Shown piece by piece: positions 55,209-64,000 of a stretch of DNA of 64,000 bases. The position numbers were made by a program, and so were the translations under genes. Origin of the DNA: Ophiodon elongatus (lineage: Eukaryota; Chordata; Actinopteri; Perciformes; Hexagrammidae); the NCBI GenBank assembly GCA_016806645.1, contig JACSYO010002166.1, positions 2,508,496 to 2,572,495 of the forward strand, given 5' to 3'. Numbering within the stretch: the first letter of the stretch is position 1; the number at the start of each line of letters is the position of its first letter. The notes beneath the pieces were generated by a model, which had not been told where the DNA came from, ran no database searches, and saw nothing but the letters and a program-made list of their open reading frames with translations.

Positions 55209-58200
55209 GATAATAATATTACTATTATTATTATTAATAATAATATTATTATTGTTATTATCAATTTTGTCATCAGTTACAATGATCTTTAAAGGATTGA
55301 GAACAGGCCCCGTTATACAACTGAAGCATATTAGTTTACATGCTAGCGTGACTATAGCATTTAAAATGAACTACTAAATGAACATTAGCTGTGAGCTTGT
55401 AAAATACTGTCATATGATTATTAACATCAATACTGTGTTGCCGGTATACTGTTACAACCCTACACTACAGTTATGTGTACACACTGTTTAATAAGTAGGT
55501 CTGATTGTTTTGTATATTCAATTTGGCTAGATGTGCTTTATAGAAGAATAATCCTGTAATTTACATGTTAAAAAAAATACAGATCAGGACATAAAATGAT
55601 TAGTAAATAATAAATCAATGTTAAGTGGATTAGTAAAATTCAACCACAGGTGTAAACTAGCCTGTATCTTTAAATTATTAAAACCACGTAAACCTGGGAT
55701 TTTCTTTAAAATGGTGAACTTTTAACACCTAACGCAGCTCTGTCAGCTCCTTTTTGGTTTATTTCAACAGGGAAACACCGTTGATAAAGTTCGTATTGTC
55801 TTCAATTTCGTCAGTGGAAAGCCTCGCCTGTTGAAAGTATTCAGCCCACATGGGAAACTGTGTTAATTACAGCTTAACCCAGCCGTACCCAGTGTTTGCC
55901 TCCAGGGTTGTTTGTCAAAAAAAAGGGAGGGAGGTGTAAAGAAATGATTGTTCATATGTTGTTCGTTTTTCTTTTTAATTGCTTGTCACAGTAAATACCG
56001 CATTGACTCCAGTGGTGGAGTTATTGAAAATAATGACAATATATATGATTTACAGCCTGTAAAATGGCTGACTGCCACTGGTGTGTCTTCTTGTTGGAGA
56101 TGAACATTTTAAAAGCTGTCTTTACATAAGTGTGTTTCCAAACACTGCTGATGAGGGAGGCACTGCCCTTCATACTGACACCAGGTCTCAAAGGAGGAGC
56201 CTGCTGATCAAGAAGAGTCTGTTGATCGCTCCACCACTTTGGTTCAGACTGAAATATCTAATATCGATGAGATGGAATGTATGCATATAATACAGAAATA
56301 AATAATACTATACCTGATATATTCTGTAATATAATAACTAAAACTAGCAATTATACAATGTAAAAATAGTATTTTTACTCTGTTACATTTTTACATGTAA
56401 CAGAGTATTTTTTAAAATACTCTGTTACATGTAAAAGTCCTGCAGTCAAAATCTGTGGGGGTGAAGCTACCTTTAATTACTTTTTATATTGTTGGGTAGT
56501 TTAATATTTTAGAAGCTAATCATTGATTTTTTTTTTAATATGAAATCTTAATATGAAAAGTACAAAGTAACTACAGCAGTCAAGTAAATGCAGTCAAGTA
56601 AAAAGTCAAATATTTTCATTTGAAATGTAGTAAAACTACAAAATACAAAACACAGTCGAGCACAATTATAAGTCCAGTACTCGAGATGGTGTACTTTGTC
56701 ACATACCTCCACTTCCACCAAATTTAATTAAAGTAAATGTTTAGAAATGTTTAATCTGAATCTGGATCATGTTATGCATAAATAATAATTGGATACCTGT
56801 GTCTACAATTTTTTTTTTTTTATTCAAGTGAGTGCTGCTATATGAGCCAAACTATAAAATATATCCTTTCCATTAAATTGAGTTAAAATCTGTTTTCAAT
56901 GTCTGAGATGCAAAACCTCTTTGTAAGATGTTATTAGTTTATAATTCATTTAAGATTTGAAAAAAAGACAGAAATTCTATACCTGCAGTGTCTTGTTGGT
57001 TTCCTTTTTAATATGGCAATATTACTCGTTTTTCAACATGGTTTCAACATTAACTCTCCATTTGGTGATGATGAATTTAGAAGATTCAAGAGGTTGTACT
57101 ATATAGTTAGTATTGCTTTTTCTGATCATGAACAGTATAGAAGTCCCGTACAGTAATCATCCATACTTTTGACAAACAGATGTGTTCCTATTAACGCACA
57201 AGCAGCCTCTCCTCCAGCTACACTCGTCTTTACTCTGCACGGGAAAACATCAGCCACGGCTCACTTGCTTGGCCTGGATTTGCTTCTAGAAATAAAAGAA
57301 GGAGAACAACAAAATAAAGCACCTGACTGAAAATCCAAACTTTAGTTTTTTTCTTATAAATCTTGCCCACTCATGTCCTCCTTCGGTCAATAGCCTTGCA
57401 CTCAAAAAGCCATTCATTTAATTTAAGGCCATTTTCTGTCTGGGTGGGTTCAAAAACAATGCTGTGTTTTTCCCTGCGCTGCCTCTTTCTCTGTATGATG
57501 AGGAGACACGAGGCAGGCCGGCCTCCTCTCCTGTGATTATGTAACGCTTCTCTGAACTCTGTTACATAAAGCCAGGAAGCTGGAAGTAGGTTGGGCAGAG
57601 ATGACCTACATATGTAGTGTACTGGGCTGAGGAGGGGAGAGCGGCACAGCAGGAGATCACAAAACGGATACAAAAAAAAAAGATAAAAGAAGACAAACCG
57701 TTTAAAGAGAATTAAAGTGCTGGTAAATTATAAACTAGACTTCACATTTACAAATGAATTATTCAGATATTGCTGATTATCAGCATATACAGTTGATATT
57801 TAATGTAGAATATTTAATGTTTGATTGTGCTTGAGTTGTTTAAAGTGTAAGACACTTCCAGAACCTCAAAACATGCCATGGCTTTAAGTACATGAGAGCT
57901 TTTTATGCAAAACTTGATATACCATTTTGCATTAATGCAACAAAGACAGAAGTTTGGGGATTATTATGATACTTTTTTTTTCGGGGAAAAAATCAAACTC
58001 CAATGTATTTTTGTGACATAAGTATTCTGTCTCACATTTAATTCTTCCTTATTGTTGTTGACCAAACAGCTTGACATTGTTGCTCGTCTATTATTGCCTG
58101 CTGACGTCAGAAGAAGCTTTTATAAAAGCCTCGAACTCTTCGTCGGCCTTCAGATCATCTTTTGAGAATTTATTAAAATGGTTCTCGGGTTGTCATATAA

Positions 58201-61200
58201 CCAGCAACTTCATAGCAACGGATGCCAAAGTCCCTCTAATCAATAGTTTGCAGTATTTGCTGCGTCATTTGAATTAATCGCAGCTTGTGTTGTCAGTTGA
58301 TCTGCAGCTACCAATTTTAGGACAAAGAAATTCCAGGATTTCTTATTCTGAGCCCGAGCAAGTTTGGAAAAAAAGTCATGCAGACTGATCAATATGGATG
58401 ATGCATAATTTGTGCGTGTTCATGAGCATCCCATTTGTCTGATCCTTGTAGTGCAATGAGATGGTCAACAGAGCTCCTCTTCATCATTCAGTCTGAAACG
58501 ACATGAACCCTCTGATCCTCTCTCGCTGGCCTTTTTCATAAAGTTTATTTCGGTCCGCGACTCTCTCGATCTACAGACCTAATCTGATCATTAATTAATT
58601 GTTTGTCAGGGGTAAAGGGTAATCCTGTGTGAATCCAGTTCCACTCATTATTTTACTGAAAAGGTGTAAAAACTCACTATAAATGAGATATTAAAATTAA
58701 TCTACAATGGGGGATGTTGATTATTCATTCCCTCAGTGTCGACTAAACCCTTGAATACCTAAAAGCCTCTGCTCCATTTTTCAAGGGGATTGTGGTGTTT
58801 TCAGGACGTCCTGTGGCCTCGCTCTTTGTGTTAGCTATTAGCAAAACTGTGTCTGTGGGACACAGGAGTTTCAAGGATTTGTTCAAAATGGATGAGCCAG
58901 TAAAAAAAACTGATTTAGTCATCATATTTGGGGTAATCCTTTCACAATATTTTTACAATACTAACTGCAGTACAGTAACATAATTGAGAGCATGTAGTAT
59001 AAATACAACTTTCTGTAGAGACCTGCTGTTCATTTGTGGTAGCTAATAAAAGAAGTTCTGTGTTGATGCTTTTGTTGAAATACCCAATTTATCAATTCAA
59101 CAGTGATGAGTAATAACTCCCAAGATGAAGAAACATCACAAAGCTCTTTTAAGAGATCTCATGCGAACAGAACAGCCGCTGGTGTAAAGCTTTGGTTTGA
59201 TTATTCAAACCTCTCCTCATCCAGTTTGATGACTTGTGGACTGATCTACTGCAGAGGGTTGGAACATTGTAATTACCAAATATTTCAGTTGCTAATTAAG
59301 AGCAATTGGCCAGATTAACATTCACATTCACACGGGTGAAAGGGCGCATGTGTCACTCATAACATTAACAATGGCTCTGTTGTCATGACAGCATGACAGT
59401 GAGCCAGCATGCACAAAACCAGAACCCTGAAACTGAAGCAGCAAACAATAAAATTATCATTAAATGGACAAATGAATTTTGTGGCACAAGAAAAGAAGCC
59501 CCACCATCAAAATTCTGAATACACAACTAGAAACTGCTTTCTCTCCAAAACTGATGTACAGGTGTTGTATTACATAAACTAATTATTGATAACCACAAAG
59601 TTATTTATATTTTCTGACGCTCTTGTACTTATAATGAGGTGTAACAATGGAGATATATTTAATATTGATCATCTCGGGGAAAATACAATATCCTGATCTA
59701 ACTTTCTGTGAGAACATGTTAGTCAATTTACATGGTCAAAAAGTATAGATTTGGATTTAACATTGTTAATAAATAAAAAAAATTAATTGATTAGTCAAAT
59801 TTAAACAGGCCTATATTTTTAATTATGATCAGCTAAGCTACAAAAAATCCATATTTTACTTTTTATCTAGAGTTCAAACTGTTTTATTTTATATGTGAGT
59901 AATGTACATGGCCAATAATACAGATCAGGACTTCAAATTATTAGCAATAATTACATTTTAAAATGTATTGAAAATTATAGTAAAAAAAAAAATGTATTCA
60001 ACAGAGGTGTAAACATGCCTCTATATTTAAATTATAATCAGCCAAGAAAACCACTGTAACCTGGTGTTTTCTCAAACATTTGGAATTTTTCAATTGTGAA
60101 TGGTAGTAAGTTGCATTGTCAAAAATATACAGAATTGGACTTTAAATAATTAATAAATATATTAATTTCGAAACAAAATATGATTCAATATTATAATGTG
60201 TTCTAAAGAATTTACAAAATATAAACGTATTCAAATCTAATATATAATAATCAAATACATATCCTGAATCAGACAAAATTTGTCTCCTGCTTTATCACAG
60301 ATAAACAGATTTTGTTTCATCCACACCTAAATTAGCATTGAGCAAGGCCTCCTCTTCTCTCCCCACTTGTATTCGTCATAAAATAAATGATATTTCTGCG
60401 TTACGATGGTGTCAGAAGACGGGTTTGAGGAGCAGTGGAGTAACAAGTAGCTAAATAACAATTTCCTGTAGCATGTTAGTATTCCCTTTTTCAAAATATA
60501 CGAGCTCTTCAGCAGTTTAATTTTCCATTTTGTTGTTTCAAATTGATGCAATTAACAATGCTAACACAGCTGTCTGTTGATTTATATTCAACAGGAAAAC
60601 TCCTTTTGATAAAATTTGCATTATCAATAGTGTTGGAGTGTTTATTACAGCGCTCGCACTCGAGTGTGCACGCGAGTGTGAGGGTTGTTTGTCTAAATAA
60701 AGGAGGGAGGTAGCACATGGTGTGAAGAAATAATTGTTCAGGTGTTCACAGAAAATATTGCAATGACGTGAGTGGGTTATTGCCAATCTAAATGATCTAC
60801 AGCCTGGATAATGGCTGACTCCCACTGTCTTTTTGTTGGTGATGAACATTACAAAAGCTGTCTTTACATAAGTGTGTTTGCAAACACTGCTGATGAGGCA
60901 CTGCCCTTAGTCATAGAAACCTGCTGATTAAGAAGAGTCTGTTGGTCTTTCCACCACTTTGATCCACACTGAAATATGTATGAGCTGGATTGCATTTTGT
61001 ACAGACATTTGTGGTCCCCCAAGTGGAGGATCCTGCTGACTTTCGTGAGCCTTGTCAATTTACTTTTTGTTTTTTACAGACTACTGAGTGTAGAGATTTC
61101 AATAATCAAAAGCGGATGAACTTAGGGCGTTACCTCATTTTAACCAGACCATCAGCAGAAAGGAATGTTTTGATTTCACAGAGACTTCTATCTTGGAGTA

Positions 61201-64000
61201 AATCAAGTTGGTGTCTAAAAATGGTAAACAACAGTTTGCCAGTCAGCGCTTTGACACGGAGTTGAATGGGTGGTACAGTAGGCGGGTGACACCATGTGAC
61301 GCTTCTACACGTAGTGACCTGTTGGCGTAGAGACACAGCAGAGTCTTACCAACTCTATCTGGATCAAAAAACAACTGTCACCTGTCCAAGCGGCATACAT
61401 GGAAGCTTGGTCGTCTACACTAATGCACAGTTTTATAACATAATAAATTTGGAAATGACCAATGTCCTCACTGTCAGAGGGTCTGTTATGCACAGTTTCC
61501 CATTTGAACAATGCTTAGTGACATTTGTTTCCATTCAAATCATTCCGCCTCTATTGAGTGTGAAGCTTTATTTAATACAGTGACATAAGGTCTTCTCTAA
61601 TCTAGTTGTATGGCCTTCTTTGGAGGCAAAACCAGTATTTTGCTCTCCATACACACTCCTTCTCTCCCTCTCACTCTACATTAGGCAACTTGTTCTTTCT
61701 TATCTGTTCAGTGAGCATCTTCATCCTGCTGGTCACAGGTTCGATTGCACCCCGTCAGCCCAAGCAGGATACCACTCTCGGTGAATCACTTCCAGGTCAT
61801 ATGGCTTGCAAAGGTGACAGGTGCTGGGTGATTATGATGTGTTATGTGCTTAAGATACAGCAAGAAAGCGATGGAAGAGCGTCTTAATCTTGGGCAGATG
61901 AGTTGTTTAAAGTGTAAGACACTTCCAGAACCTCAAAACATTCCATGGCTGACAATACGTTGCCACGTTCGTCAGCCAAACAAATAAATGGGAGGCGTTA
62001 CGTCAGACTTTTGCAAGTGCTCCATGTGTTGCTGCAATGTGACAACTCTTCATAGGACACTTCCTGACTCCATTACTGTATGAGATTGAACCGACAAGCT
62101 GTTTGATTGGTGAACTGGCTTGTGTCACATGTGTCGTAAAAGGGTTGGCAAGTCCAGAGGCTGATTACAACTCCCTGACCTTGGTTCTCCTGCTGAGGCA
62201 TATTTCTGATGCAATTCTTTTGTGTGTGTGTGTGTGTGTTTTTTTTCAGGGAGAGTGTCGTTATGAACAGGAGCTCCTTCCTTACCTCCAGAAAGCGGAT
62301 GCCGTTGGCCATGTGAAGAAAGGTCCGAAGAAGCAGAAGGGCACAAAGACTTGCACTAAAACTACCCAAAAGAAAGCCAAACCGTCTCACTCTACGTTAT
62401 CTGATGTGGAATACTTCGACGAAAAAAGCGATTGGGAAAATACACGAGGAAGGATCACAGCTTCCACATTCACCGAGACAAAACAGAGACTTCTTGTTGC
62501 ACATGATACTGAGGCGTCTTATGATGACATCACAGATCACCCAGGACCTGAGGCAATTTGTACTCTTCCCTCGAACAATGTCTGTCCCGAGGCTGACATG
62601 GACGATGACTGTGTCATTATTAACGAGGATGTCGTAAAGTCAGCGCCCACAGTTGGTGAGGCTGTAAATTATGACAAAACGTCACAGTTGATTACAAAGA
62701 TTGATGAAGATGAAGATGTCGAACTTCAGGCCATGTTTTACCTTCCTAAATGGGATTCGGCACCTCCTCTGTCCTTTGCTAAACTCCCAGGAAGAGATCG
62801 GAGTCTGAAGGTCATCCTGGCCAACGTGGCAGAGCTCCTGTCCCGACCTCCACCGTCACCCGCTTTAGATTTAGTGGCCGACATGGCTGCTCCATCACTT
62901 CCTCCCTCTCCTCAGTGGCCTCATCAGCCATTCCAGGTCAGCTTCACACTGGATGTGGACGACAATGATGATGATGATGATGATGATGATGAAGTGATGA
63001 TGAGTGACGTTGACGATGCCCCCCTGAGGGCGGACTCAGACGAGCCTCCAGTTGATGAGGAGGACAGTAAACTGTCTCACGACTGGCCTCGTGAGGAGCA
63101 GCAGCAGCAGAGTGTCAGCAGGAGCCGCGTGGCGGCAAACAGTCCGACCTGGGATGAAGTTTTTGGGGAAGAAGAAATTAATGATAATCAGGATGTAAGG
63201 CCTAACAGCATGGAGACAGATGATGTGGTTTACAATGAGGAAGGGGTTGGTGATGCAGCTGAGAAGTACAAGGAAATAAATATTACGAATGATGGCAAGA
63301 CGGAGGAAAAAAAGAGTTGTGATGATGTGAGGAACGAGGAAATGCCAGACTTAACGCGTGGTGGTGGTGGTGGTATGAAACATGACCGGGACTTTCAGTG
63401 CAGAGCTCAGATGGACGAGAGCATGGATCTGTTTGGGGATGACGAGGCCTTCCTGCAGATGACCATCCCAGACATCTCCACTCCTGGCGCCACGTCCCGG
63501 ACATCGGCTACTAACAGCGCAAAAAAGATGTCTCACGCTTTACACACATTTACCCCAACAAACCCACGTAGCACTGCGCACGCAGCTGAAAGCCCGCGTA
63601 GATTAAACACTGATGATTTAGCACACACAAAGCACACAACTCACACTCCGCGCGCCCTGCTGATAACTGCAACTACCCCGAGCACCACAGAGACAAAACA
63701 CACAGCCGCACCGAGTACATCTGTCCCAGACAATTCAATGACAGACAAGGTGATCAAAGCTCACTCATTTGACAGCACCCATGACTACTACTCCGTCAAC
63801 TTTGACCTCGGCTATTCACTGGAGGACTCCGACGAAGCGGAAGAAGAGGCCGGTCCTGCCCCGTGGATATTGACCTCTCCAGAGCCAAAAAAGCCGGCCG
63901 ACTCCGCAGCGTCTTTGCCAGCCGTCTCAAACTCCTCCACTCCCAATAGCAGCTTCCTTAGACAGAGAATGCCTCGACAGTCCAGTGAATCCAAGATCTC
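28015..64000 (+). CDS. fancm: FANCM, Fanconi anaemia DEAH-box DNA translocase (5' part, 14 exons, runs off the window)
   Basis: Exons: 28015-28738, 28823-28995, 30124-30201, 30335-30493, 49506-49637, 50683-50815, 50996-51088, 51211-51315, 51711-51883, 52322-52528, 52677-52917, 53030-53262, 53678-53842 and 62250 to the window edge. Phases agree throughout. FANCM remodels stalled forks and anchors the Fanconi core complex. The N terminus carries the conserved QRTLFQTWG. Walker A PTGLGKT is near residue 184, DEAH at 286-289, SAT near 317 and QRMGRTGRKR near 635. Exons 13-14 match the MHF-binding region (LPTHDVDHS, then GECRYEQELLPYLQ). The nuclease-like C-terminal domain lies beyond the window. 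Intron 5 needs a GC donor (AAG|GCACGG). Exon 12 could instead end at 53178, but GTGAGC at 53263 is the stronger donor and LPPQVSF resembles human LPQVQF. Confidence 0.95.
29466..29972 (+). repeat. Teleost GTGGTGGAAGAAGTACT-type interspersed repeat in FANCM intron 2
   Basis: It begins GTGGTGGAAGAAGTACTC, continues with AGTCCTGCATTCAAAATCTTA, AGTAAAAGTACTCATTATGC, TTTAATGTTGCAGCTG-AAAGGTGGAGCTCATTT, and ends GTACTTAAGTACAG-ACTTGAGTAAAT-CTTTCCAC. I recognise this order from a repeat found widely in acanthomorph fish. A degenerate relative in the same orientation is at about 56340-56722. Confidence 0.75.
33714..33835 (+). repeat. Interspersed repeat, copy 1 of an inverted pair
   Basis: The segment from TTTAAAGGAATACGAAGACAG through CTGGCAAACAACG-TATGGTGCA and GTGTGGATCGGGAAATGC matches, in reverse complement, 41639-41768 at clearly high identity with small indels. 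Confidence 0.8.
34743..35101. mobile_element. MITE-like element with terminal inverted repeats
   Basis: The left end reads CACAACGAGTAGGATTT and the right end, in reverse complement, CACAATGAGTAGGATTT, giving a 17-base inverted repeat with one mismatch. The interior of about 320 bp has no coding capacity. This fits a non-autonomous DNA transposon. I could not define an unambiguous target-site duplication. Confidence 0.7.
35225..35230 (-). terminator. Candidate polyadenylation signal of the SOUL/HEBP-like gene
   Basis: TTTATT on the + strand (AATAAA on -), about 180 bases beyond the stop codon at 35406-35408. Confidence 0.5.
35406..44435 (-). CDS. SOUL/HEBP family heme-binding-like protein, nested in a FANCM intron (5 exons)
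   Basis: Exons in gene order are 44435-44195, 37014-36920, 36216-36075, 35933-35750 and 35577-35406, giving 277 residues with consistent phases. The N terminus (about residues 1-80) has a Gly-rich run, then an acidic segment (MITLEDLESFSDDQLSDSG, DDDRLLQYWQDVARGHQVE). The rest is a SOUL domain: IPFTLLARKD, YEMGHWACVKM, FMKLMRYICQQNS, YLGMTLPIITVVR, a TGPTNE block and a terminal NRQNEIWFLERP. The N-E-I-W-x-L ending and M-T-x-P-I motif are typical of SOUL/HEBP proteins, which bind tetrapyrroles, although heme binding is not universal. The N-terminal extension is absent from HEBP1 and HEBP2, so this is a separate SOUL subfamily; I do not assign a symbol. It is transcribed opposite to its host FANCM. 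The alternative start at 44414 would shorten it by 7 residues. Confidence 0.85.
39870..39965. repeat. Short repeat-like stretch with ACTTGCCC/GGGCAAGT hairpin
   Basis: ACTTGCCC-AATC-GGGCAAGT is a perfect 8-base stem with a 4-base loop. It is followed by TAGCCCGAC and ACTTGCCACGGGCAAG, a second smaller stem. The wording resembles a repeat I have seen in fish genomes, but I cannot name it. Confidence 0.4.
41109..41364. mobile_element. Degenerate hAT-like non-autonomous element
   Basis: The left end is AGGGCTGTCTTCGACCAAAG. The right end, in reverse complement, is CAGGGCCTCCCCCTCTTAG. The interior has several GTCGACTA/TAGTCGA motifs (CGACTAATCGACTT, TTTGTCGACTATTCGACTAA). I recognise this as an abundant fish element with CAGGGC termini. 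The terminal repeats are too degraded to prove the family. Confidence 0.5.
41639..41768 (-). repeat. Interspersed repeat, copy 2 of an inverted pair
   Basis: The reverse complement reads TTTAAAGGAATACAAAGACAG, CTGGCAAACAACGTTATGG and GCGTGGATCGGGAAATGC, matching 33714-33835 in the opposite orientation about 7.8 kb away. Confidence 0.8.
42662..42775. repeat. Compound (TA)n/(CATA)n microsatellite
   Basis: About 110 bp of TA units interrupted by CATA units. It can form hairpins and causes Tyr/Ile-rich artefact ORFs on both strands. Confidence 0.9.
44200..44900 (-). promoter_or_regulatory. GC-rich, CpG-rich promoter and first exon of the nested gene
   Basis: This is the most CpG-dense stretch in the window (GCCGCCGCC run, CGCGCGCGCG near 44761, many isolated CpGs). 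It covers the coding first exon and sequence upstream of the start at 44435. It is what an independent CpG-island promoter inside FANCM intron 4 would look like. Confidence 0.6.
46118..46195. repeat. (CA)n microsatellite
   Basis: About 38 nearly perfect CA units. Confidence 0.95.
46378..46424. repeat. (CTCCT)n pentanucleotide repeat
   Basis: Tandem CTCCT units with one CCGCT variant, followed by CCTAACCCTAACC. Confidence 0.85.
47400..47590. repeat. Degenerate teleost repeat rich in TTAGCATGTTAAC words
   Basis: It has CTAAGCTGTACTTTGTCAGC, then repeated variants of GTTAACATGCTGATAT, GGGAAACATTAAGCATGCC and TTTAGCATGTTAACAT. The word order resembles a known fish interspersed repeat, heavily decayed here. 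Confidence 0.45.
47845..48122 (+). repeat. Percomorph repeat 3' segment ending in (AATTG)n tail
   Basis: The series CATGACATCTATTGTACTTC, GGGAGAGGGATCCTCCTCTG, GTTAAAGGTTTTTTG, CCTGTGCCGATGTGAGGGTC, GATGTCGTATGTGTACAG, TTGTAAAGCCCTCTGAGGC and a terminal TTAAATTGAATTGAATGG is one I recognise as very common in percomorph fish. It supports the taxonomic call. A retroposon-type tail is likely; the family was not checked. Confidence 0.75.
55179..55262. repeat. (ATT)n/(AAT)n microsatellite
   Basis: About 80 bp of imperfect ATT and AAT units that can fold back on themselves. Confidence 0.9.
55555..57890 (+). repeat. Intronic duplicated segment, copy A
   Basis: Shared landmarks with copy B include ACAGATCAGGAC, GGTGTAAAC-AGCCT, TTCAACAGG-AAA-C-CCGTTGAT, TACAGCCTGTAAAATGGCTG, AAAGCTGTCTTTACATAAG-TGTGTTT, AACACTGCTGATGAGG, AAGAAGAGTCTGTTG and GTTTAAAGTGTAAGACACTT. 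Landmarks keep the same order and strand. Copy A also carries an interspersed repeat at 56340-56722 that copy B lacks. Confidence 0.75.
56340..56722 (+). repeat. Degenerate copy of the repeat seen at 29466-29972
   Basis: It contains TACTCTGTTACATGTAAAAG, TCCTGCAGTCAAAATCTG, TATATTGTTGGGTAGTTT, AAAGTAACTACAGCAGTCAAG and a CCTCCACTTCCACC end. These are in the same order and orientation as the element at 29466. Confidence 0.55.
59700..61950 (+). repeat. Intronic duplicated segment, copy B
   Basis: Matches copy A in order at 59905 (ACAGATCAGGAC), 60585 (TTCAACAGGAAAACTCC), 60798 (CTACAGCCTGGATAATGGC), 60855 (AAAGCTGTCTTTACATAAG), 60930 (AAGAAGAGTCTGTTGG) and 61905 (GTTTAAAGTGTAAGACACTT). It also contains about three degenerate sub-units at about 59725, 59905 and 60110, with the pattern TACATGG-CAA-ATACAGAT-GGA-TTAAAT. 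Confidence 0.7.
62250..64000 (+). CDS. fancm: FANCM exon 14 (large partner-binding exon, truncated by window edge)
   Basis: The acceptor TTTTTTCAG precedes GGAGAGTGT and the frame stays open to the window end (583 codons visible). Order of blocks: GECRYEQELLPYLQ ending the MHF-binding region, a Lys-rich linker, and LPKWDSAPPLSFAKLP with LKVILANVAELLSRPPPSP, matching human FANCM upstream of and within the FANCF-binding MM1 area. A poly-Asp run follows (62961-62993), then a long Ser/Thr/acidic disordered stretch and DYYSVNFDLGYSLEDSDE near residue 1388. The last matches MM2, the RMI1-RMI2 docking motif. The human homologue of this exon is also the single largest FANCM exon. Confidence 0.9.
62961..62993. 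repeat. (GAT)n coding repeat, poly-Asp in FANCM
   Basis: A run of GAT codons gives about eight consecutive Asp residues within a longer acidic patch of the disordered region. Confidence 0.85.

Larger units (their letters stand above)
53843..62249 (+). other. FANCM intron 13 (8.4 kb)
   Basis: It lies between exon 13 (ending REENE) and exon 14 (starting GECRY), which are adjacent in human FANCM. No other exon is supported. Its contents are a TA tract near 54272-54290, an (ATT)n microsatellite, a degraded interspersed repeat and two diverged copies of an internally duplicated segment. A short TG tract (62222-62239) sits just before the exon 14 acceptor. Confidence 0.8.

Noticed and set aside
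61296..61887. Two 93-95-codon + strand ORFs in FANCM intron 13
   Set aside because: They lie in the duplicated intronic segment, are not preserved in the other copy and resemble nothing known.

Overview
The window reads as vertebrate nuclear DNA from a ray-finned fish, most likely a spiny-rayed (percomorph) teleost. Genes are split by GT-AG introns, exons encode animal-specific proteins, dinucleotide microsatellites are long, and several interspersed repeats match families I recognise from teleost genomes. It shows no prokaryotic operon, CRISPR array, provirus or plasmid structure. All exon boundaries were read by eye from splice signals, reading frame and resemblance to remembered vertebrate proteins; no alignment was run.

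Layout: 1-12 kb has no supportable coding exon, apart from a possible noncoding first exon near 2.05-2.59 kb and two copies of a fish repeat. At 12.1-14.5 kb (+) lies a small single-pass membrane protein gene resembling NCMAP. TMEM234 (+, 15.9-18.2 kb) follows, then tail-to-tail with it DCDC2B (-, 19.5-24.2 kb) with two doublecortin domains, then IQCC (-, 25.3-27.7 kb). IQCC is head-to-head with FANCM (+), whose start codon is 344 bp away. FANCM runs from 28.0 kb off the right edge, with 14 exons visible. Its intron 4 is about 19 kb and holds an antisense five-exon SOUL/HEBP-type heme-binding-like gene (35.4-44.4 kb) with its own GC-rich promoter. FANCM intron 13 (8.4 kb) holds an old internal tandem duplication.

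Biology: FANCM is the DEAH-box translocase that anchors the Fanconi anaemia core complex at stalled forks and recruits the BLM-TOP3A-RMI complex. DCDC2B and IQCC are members of a TMEM234-DCDC2B-IQCC block that is also contiguous in mammals, where FANCM sits on another chromosome. Nothing here amounts to an undescribed system. The most interesting items are the nested antisense gene, an upstream ORF whose stop codon overlaps the FANCM start codon, a GC splice donor in FANCM, X-box-like motifs upstream of DCDC2B and IQCC, and repeat-driven structure inside the FANCM introns.
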